Shown here: positions 12,813-14,907 of the stretch, in pieces
Layout: the number at the start of each line of letters is the position of its first letter
Position numbering within the stretch: the first letter of the stretch is position 1
Origin: Roseburia sp.
Lineage (GTDB): Bacteria; Bacillota; Clostridia; Lachnospirales; Lachnospiraceae
Assembly (NCBI GenBank): GCA_030844625.1
Contig: JAUUNJ010000030.1
Span: 1-14,907, forward strand
DNA: 14,907 bases
Direction: 5' to 3'
Notes under the pieces: model-generated
Told to the model about the DNA's origin: nothing
The model's input: the letters and a program-made list of their open reading frames with translations, nothing else
Databases searched by the model: none
Position numbers and translations under genes: made by a program

Positions 12813-13961
12813 ATGGTAAATCGAATAATTTTAAACGAAACATCTTATCATGGAGCAGGAGCAATCCAGAGCATTGCGGAAGAGGCAAAGGGGAGAGGAT
12901 TTCAGAAAGCCCTTGTATGTTCAGACCCGGATCTTATTCAGTTTGGAGTGACTAAAAAAGTTACAGAGGTGCTTGATAATGCAGGGCTTACCTATGAAAT
13001 TTATTCTAACATTAAGGCAAATCCTACAATTGAGAATGTTCAGATGGGAGTTGCTGCTTTCAAGGAGGCAGAGGCAGATTATCTGATTGCAATCGGTGGA
13101 GGTTCATCCATGGATACTGCAAAAGGTATTGGTATTGTCGTTGCCAATCCGGAATTTGCTGATATCAGAAGCCTGGAGGGCGTTGCACCGACCACAGCCA
13201 AGTCGATTCCGATTTTTGCGGTACCTACAACGGCAGGAACAGCAGCGGAAGTTACCATTAACTATGTGATTACAGATGTTGAAAAGAATCGAAAAATGGT
13301 TTGCGTTGATCCGCATGACATCCCGGTTGTGGCATTTATTGATCCTGATATGATGTCATCAATGCCAAAAGGACTTACCGCTGCCACAGGTATGGATGCT
13401 CTGACCCATGCGATTGAAGGATTTATTACAAAGGGGGCATGGGAGATGACCGATATGATGCATCTTAAGGCAATCGAAATTATTTCAAAGAATCTTAGAG
13501 GTGCCGTTGAAAATACTCCTGAGGGAAGAGAAGGAATGGCTCTCGGACAGTATATTGCAGGAATGGGATTTTCAAATGTGGGACTTGGCATTGTTCATTC
13601 AATGGCACATCCCCTCGGTGCTGTTTATGATACTCCTCACGGAGTTGCAAATGCAATTATACTTCCGACAGTTATGGAATATAATGCAGAGGCTACAGGT
13701 GATAAATACAAATATATTGCCGCAGCAATGGGTGTTGCGGGAACAGAAAATATGACAGTAGAAGAATACAGAAAGGCGGCAGTTGATGCTGTTAAGCAGT
13801 TATCAGCAGATGTAGGTATACCGGCAGATCTTAAGGATATTGTAAAGGAAGAGGATTTGGACTTCCTTTCAGAATCAGCTTATGCGGATGCCTGTCGCCC
13901 GGGTAATCCGCGAGATACCTCCGTTGAAGAAATTAAGGAATTGTACAAATCTTTGTTATAA
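12813..13961 (+). CDS. fucO: Lactaldehyde reductase / propanediol oxidoreductase (iron-dependent ADH)
   Basis: The 382-residue protein is a group III iron-containing alcohol dehydrogenase that reduces L-lactaldehyde to 1,2-propanediol with NADH, the redox sink of anaerobic fucose and rhamnose fermentation. It has the same length as E. coli FucO and long identical runs: ADYLIAIGGG, PTTAGTAAEVTINYVITD, CVDPHDIP, GMGFSNVGLG and HPLGA. The nucleotide-binding GGGSSMD (95-101) is present. Metal ligands D195, H199 (MDALTHAIEG), H262 and H276 (VHSMAHPLGAVYDTPHG) are all intact. SD is GACGGAGA. No fucose or rhamnose genes flank it here, so it may serve general aldehyde reduction. The leader suggests post-transcriptional control. 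Confidence 0.93.
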   Translation: MVNRIILNETSYHGAGAIQSIAEEAKGRGFQKALVCSDPDLIQFGVTKKVTEVLDNAGLTYEIYSNIKANPTIENVQMGVAAFKEAEADYLIAIGGGSSMDTAKGIGIVVANPEFADIRSLEGVAPTTAKSIPIFAVPTTAGTAAEVTINYVITDVEKNRKMVCVDPHDIPVVAFIDPDMMSSMPKGLTAATGMDALTHAIEGFITKGAWEMTDMMHLKAIEIISKNLRGAVENTPEGREGMALGQYIAGMGFSNVGLGIVHSMAHPLGAVYDTPHGVANAIILPTVMEYNAEATGDKYKYIAAAMGVAGTENMTVEEYRKAAVDAVKQLSADVGIPADLKDIVKEEDLDFLSESAYADACRPGNPRDTSVEEIKELYKSLL

Positions 13962-13985
13962 AATAAGAATAAACGGAAAACAGAA

Positions 13986-14013
13986 TCCCCTGTCATTTTA
14001 CTGTGGCAGGGGA
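13986..14013 (+). terminator. Terminator of fucO
   Basis: TCCCCTG (13986-13992) pairs with CAGGGGA (14007-14013); the stem extends inward by a wobble and a few pairs. The downstream stretch is AT-rich (GTAATTATTA) but lacks a clean T-tract. Confidence 0.6.
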
Positions 14014-14079
14014 GTAATTATTACTAATTGACAATAAATTCGGGAGGGCAGACACTTCAGTATTAGGCAAGGTCATTGA

Positions 14080-14109
14080 TTGACAATAGGTTGAATTGTA
14101 TAGTATAAA
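14080..14109 (+). promoter_or_regulatory. Promoter of the GNAT gene
   Basis: TTGACA (14080-14085), an 18-base spacer, then TATAAA (14104-14109). The same 9-mer TTGACAATA also occurs 52 bases upstream (14028-14036) without a matching -10. Confidence 0.65.
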
Positions 14110-14144
14110 TGTTTGGCAAATATATATGAAAAGGATTAAAGTAT

Positions 14145-14907
14145 ATGAATAATCGGGATATTATGTGTATTGCAATGCAGCAGTCAGCATATGACTGCAA
14201 TTGTAATGCCGGAGATTTTATAAAGAAAGAAAATATTGTGAACGAATCTGTTCCCAGTGATAAGGCAAAACGATATCTTAAACTTCCATTAATCTGTGAT
14301 ATGGTTTCCTATGGAACAAATATCGTTGCCTGTGGTCGTGAAGATTTGCTGCCTGAAATCCGGAGATTTATTGACAGTGTGCCGGCAATAGAAAACTGTT
14401 TTGAGACACCGGGATTATATCCTTTAAATAATATTCTAAAGAAAGTAAATGCAGAAATTTGTTTTATGGCAGATTATTTTCTTCCGGATATTAATGAGGT
14501 GTATGGTACAGAACTTTCCTGTAGATATGATATTAAGGTTTTGAATCAGACAGAGTTTGATTCTTTATATCTTCCAGAATGGAAAAATGCGTTATGCGCA
14601 GACAGAAAACATTTAGATGTATTGGCAGTAGGTGCATACGATAGGAACAAATTGGTTGGACTGGCGGGATGTTCTGCTGATTGTGATACAATGTGGCAGA
14701 TTGGTGTGGATGTTTTACCGGAGTACAGACAGCAGGGAATTGCATCAGCACTTACAAACAGACTGGCACGCGAAACCTTTCAGAGAGAAAAAGTGCCGTT
14801 TTATTGTGCAGCATGGTCTAATGTCAAGTCTGTAAAGAATGCGATACGGAGCGGATTCAGACCGGGATGGGTAGAAGTAACAGCAAAAAGCATTGAATTT
14901 GTAGATG
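14145..14907 (+). CDS. GNAT-family N-acetyltransferase (3' end beyond window)
   Basis: The frame is open from ATG 14145 to the window end (254 codons). The N-terminal ~150 residues (MNNRDIMCIAMQQSAYDCNC onward) form a divergent domain seen in larger clostridial acetyltransferases. The C-terminal part is a GNAT fold: LDVLAVGAYDRNKLVGLAGC, then WQIGVDVLPEYRQQGIASAL, where V-x-P-x-Y-R-x-Q-G-I-A is motif A, the acetyl-CoA pyrophosphate loop. It continues with FYCAAWSNVKSVKNAIRSGF, the typical last helix-strand pair. The acceptor substrate is unknown. The start is supported by AAAGGA about 14 bases upstream, a little far, and by the promoter at 14080-14109. Few residues should be missing. Confidence 0.8.
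   Translation, partial: MNNRDIMCIAMQQSAYDCNCNAGDFIKKENIVNESVPSDKAKRYLKLPLICDMVSYGTNIVACGREDLLPEIRRFIDSVPAIENCFETPGLYPLNNILKKVNAEICFMADYFLPDINEVYGTELSCRYDIKVLNQTEFDSLYLPEWKNALCADRKHLDVLAVGAYDRNKLVGLAGCSADCDTMWQIGVDVLPEYRQQGIASALTNRLARETFQREKVPFYCAAWSNVKSVKNAIRSGFRPGWVEVTAKSIEFVD

Noticed and set aside
1..14907. CRISPR array, tRNA, rRNA, IS element or phage attachment site
   Set aside because: No regularly spaced repeats, no cloverleaf or rRNA sequence, and no intact transposase or integrase were seen in reading both strands.

Overview
The window looks like a chromosomal stretch of a low-G+C Gram-positive anaerobe. Lachnospiraceae or a close clostridial relative is the best guess. The supporting signs are purine-rich Shine-Dalgarno sites, sigma-A type promoters of the TTGACA/TATAAT kind, many T-tailed intrinsic terminators, a Spo0A-type DNA-binding protein, a DUF6273 secreted protein, and a divergent PurF-like protein of a kind I associate with gut clostridia. 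I see no rRNA, tRNA, CRISPR array or intact transposase/integrase gene.

Region 1 (1-1219) is a graveyard of mobile-element cargo. It holds the 3' end of an unrecognised gene (1-135), a 3' fragment of another gene on the opposite strand (157-331), a 5'-truncated DJ-1/PfpI gene with an in-frame stop (322-716), and an open but chimeric frame (728-1219). That frame joins half of a cysteine-rich KTR zinc ribbon to the middle of a DUF4268-like protein. Region 2 (1220-5860) is an accessory block of secreted or poorly known proteins. It holds a 94-aa secreted Cys/His peptide, a secreted ComEC-like metallo-beta-lactamase-fold protein on the minus strand, a free-standing Spo0A C-terminal DNA-binding domain facing away from it, a probably N-truncated 145-aa protein, a short promoter-terminator unit (small RNA or microprotein), and a secreted DUF6273 protein. 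The gap between the MBL gene and the Spo0A-like gene carries a 0A-box inverted repeat, a consensus promoter and a cre-like site. This is the best candidate for a small undescribed regulatory circuit.

Region 3 (5996-14907) is mostly conserved housekeeping or metabolism: a YyaL/DUF255 thioredoxin-fold protein, the tRNA t6A37 methyltransferase TrmO, a two-gene operon of a PurF-like protein plus a sodium:neurotransmitter symporter (NSS) family transporter, endonuclease III on the minus strand, the iron-dependent lactaldehyde reductase FucO, and a GNAT acetyltransferase cut by the window end. The PurF-like protein has lost its N-terminal catalytic cysteine and other glutaminase residues but keeps the PRPP-binding motif and the cysteines that bind Fe-S in Bacillus PurF. 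Its leader and that of fucO both contain mutually pairing segments that suggest RNA-level control.
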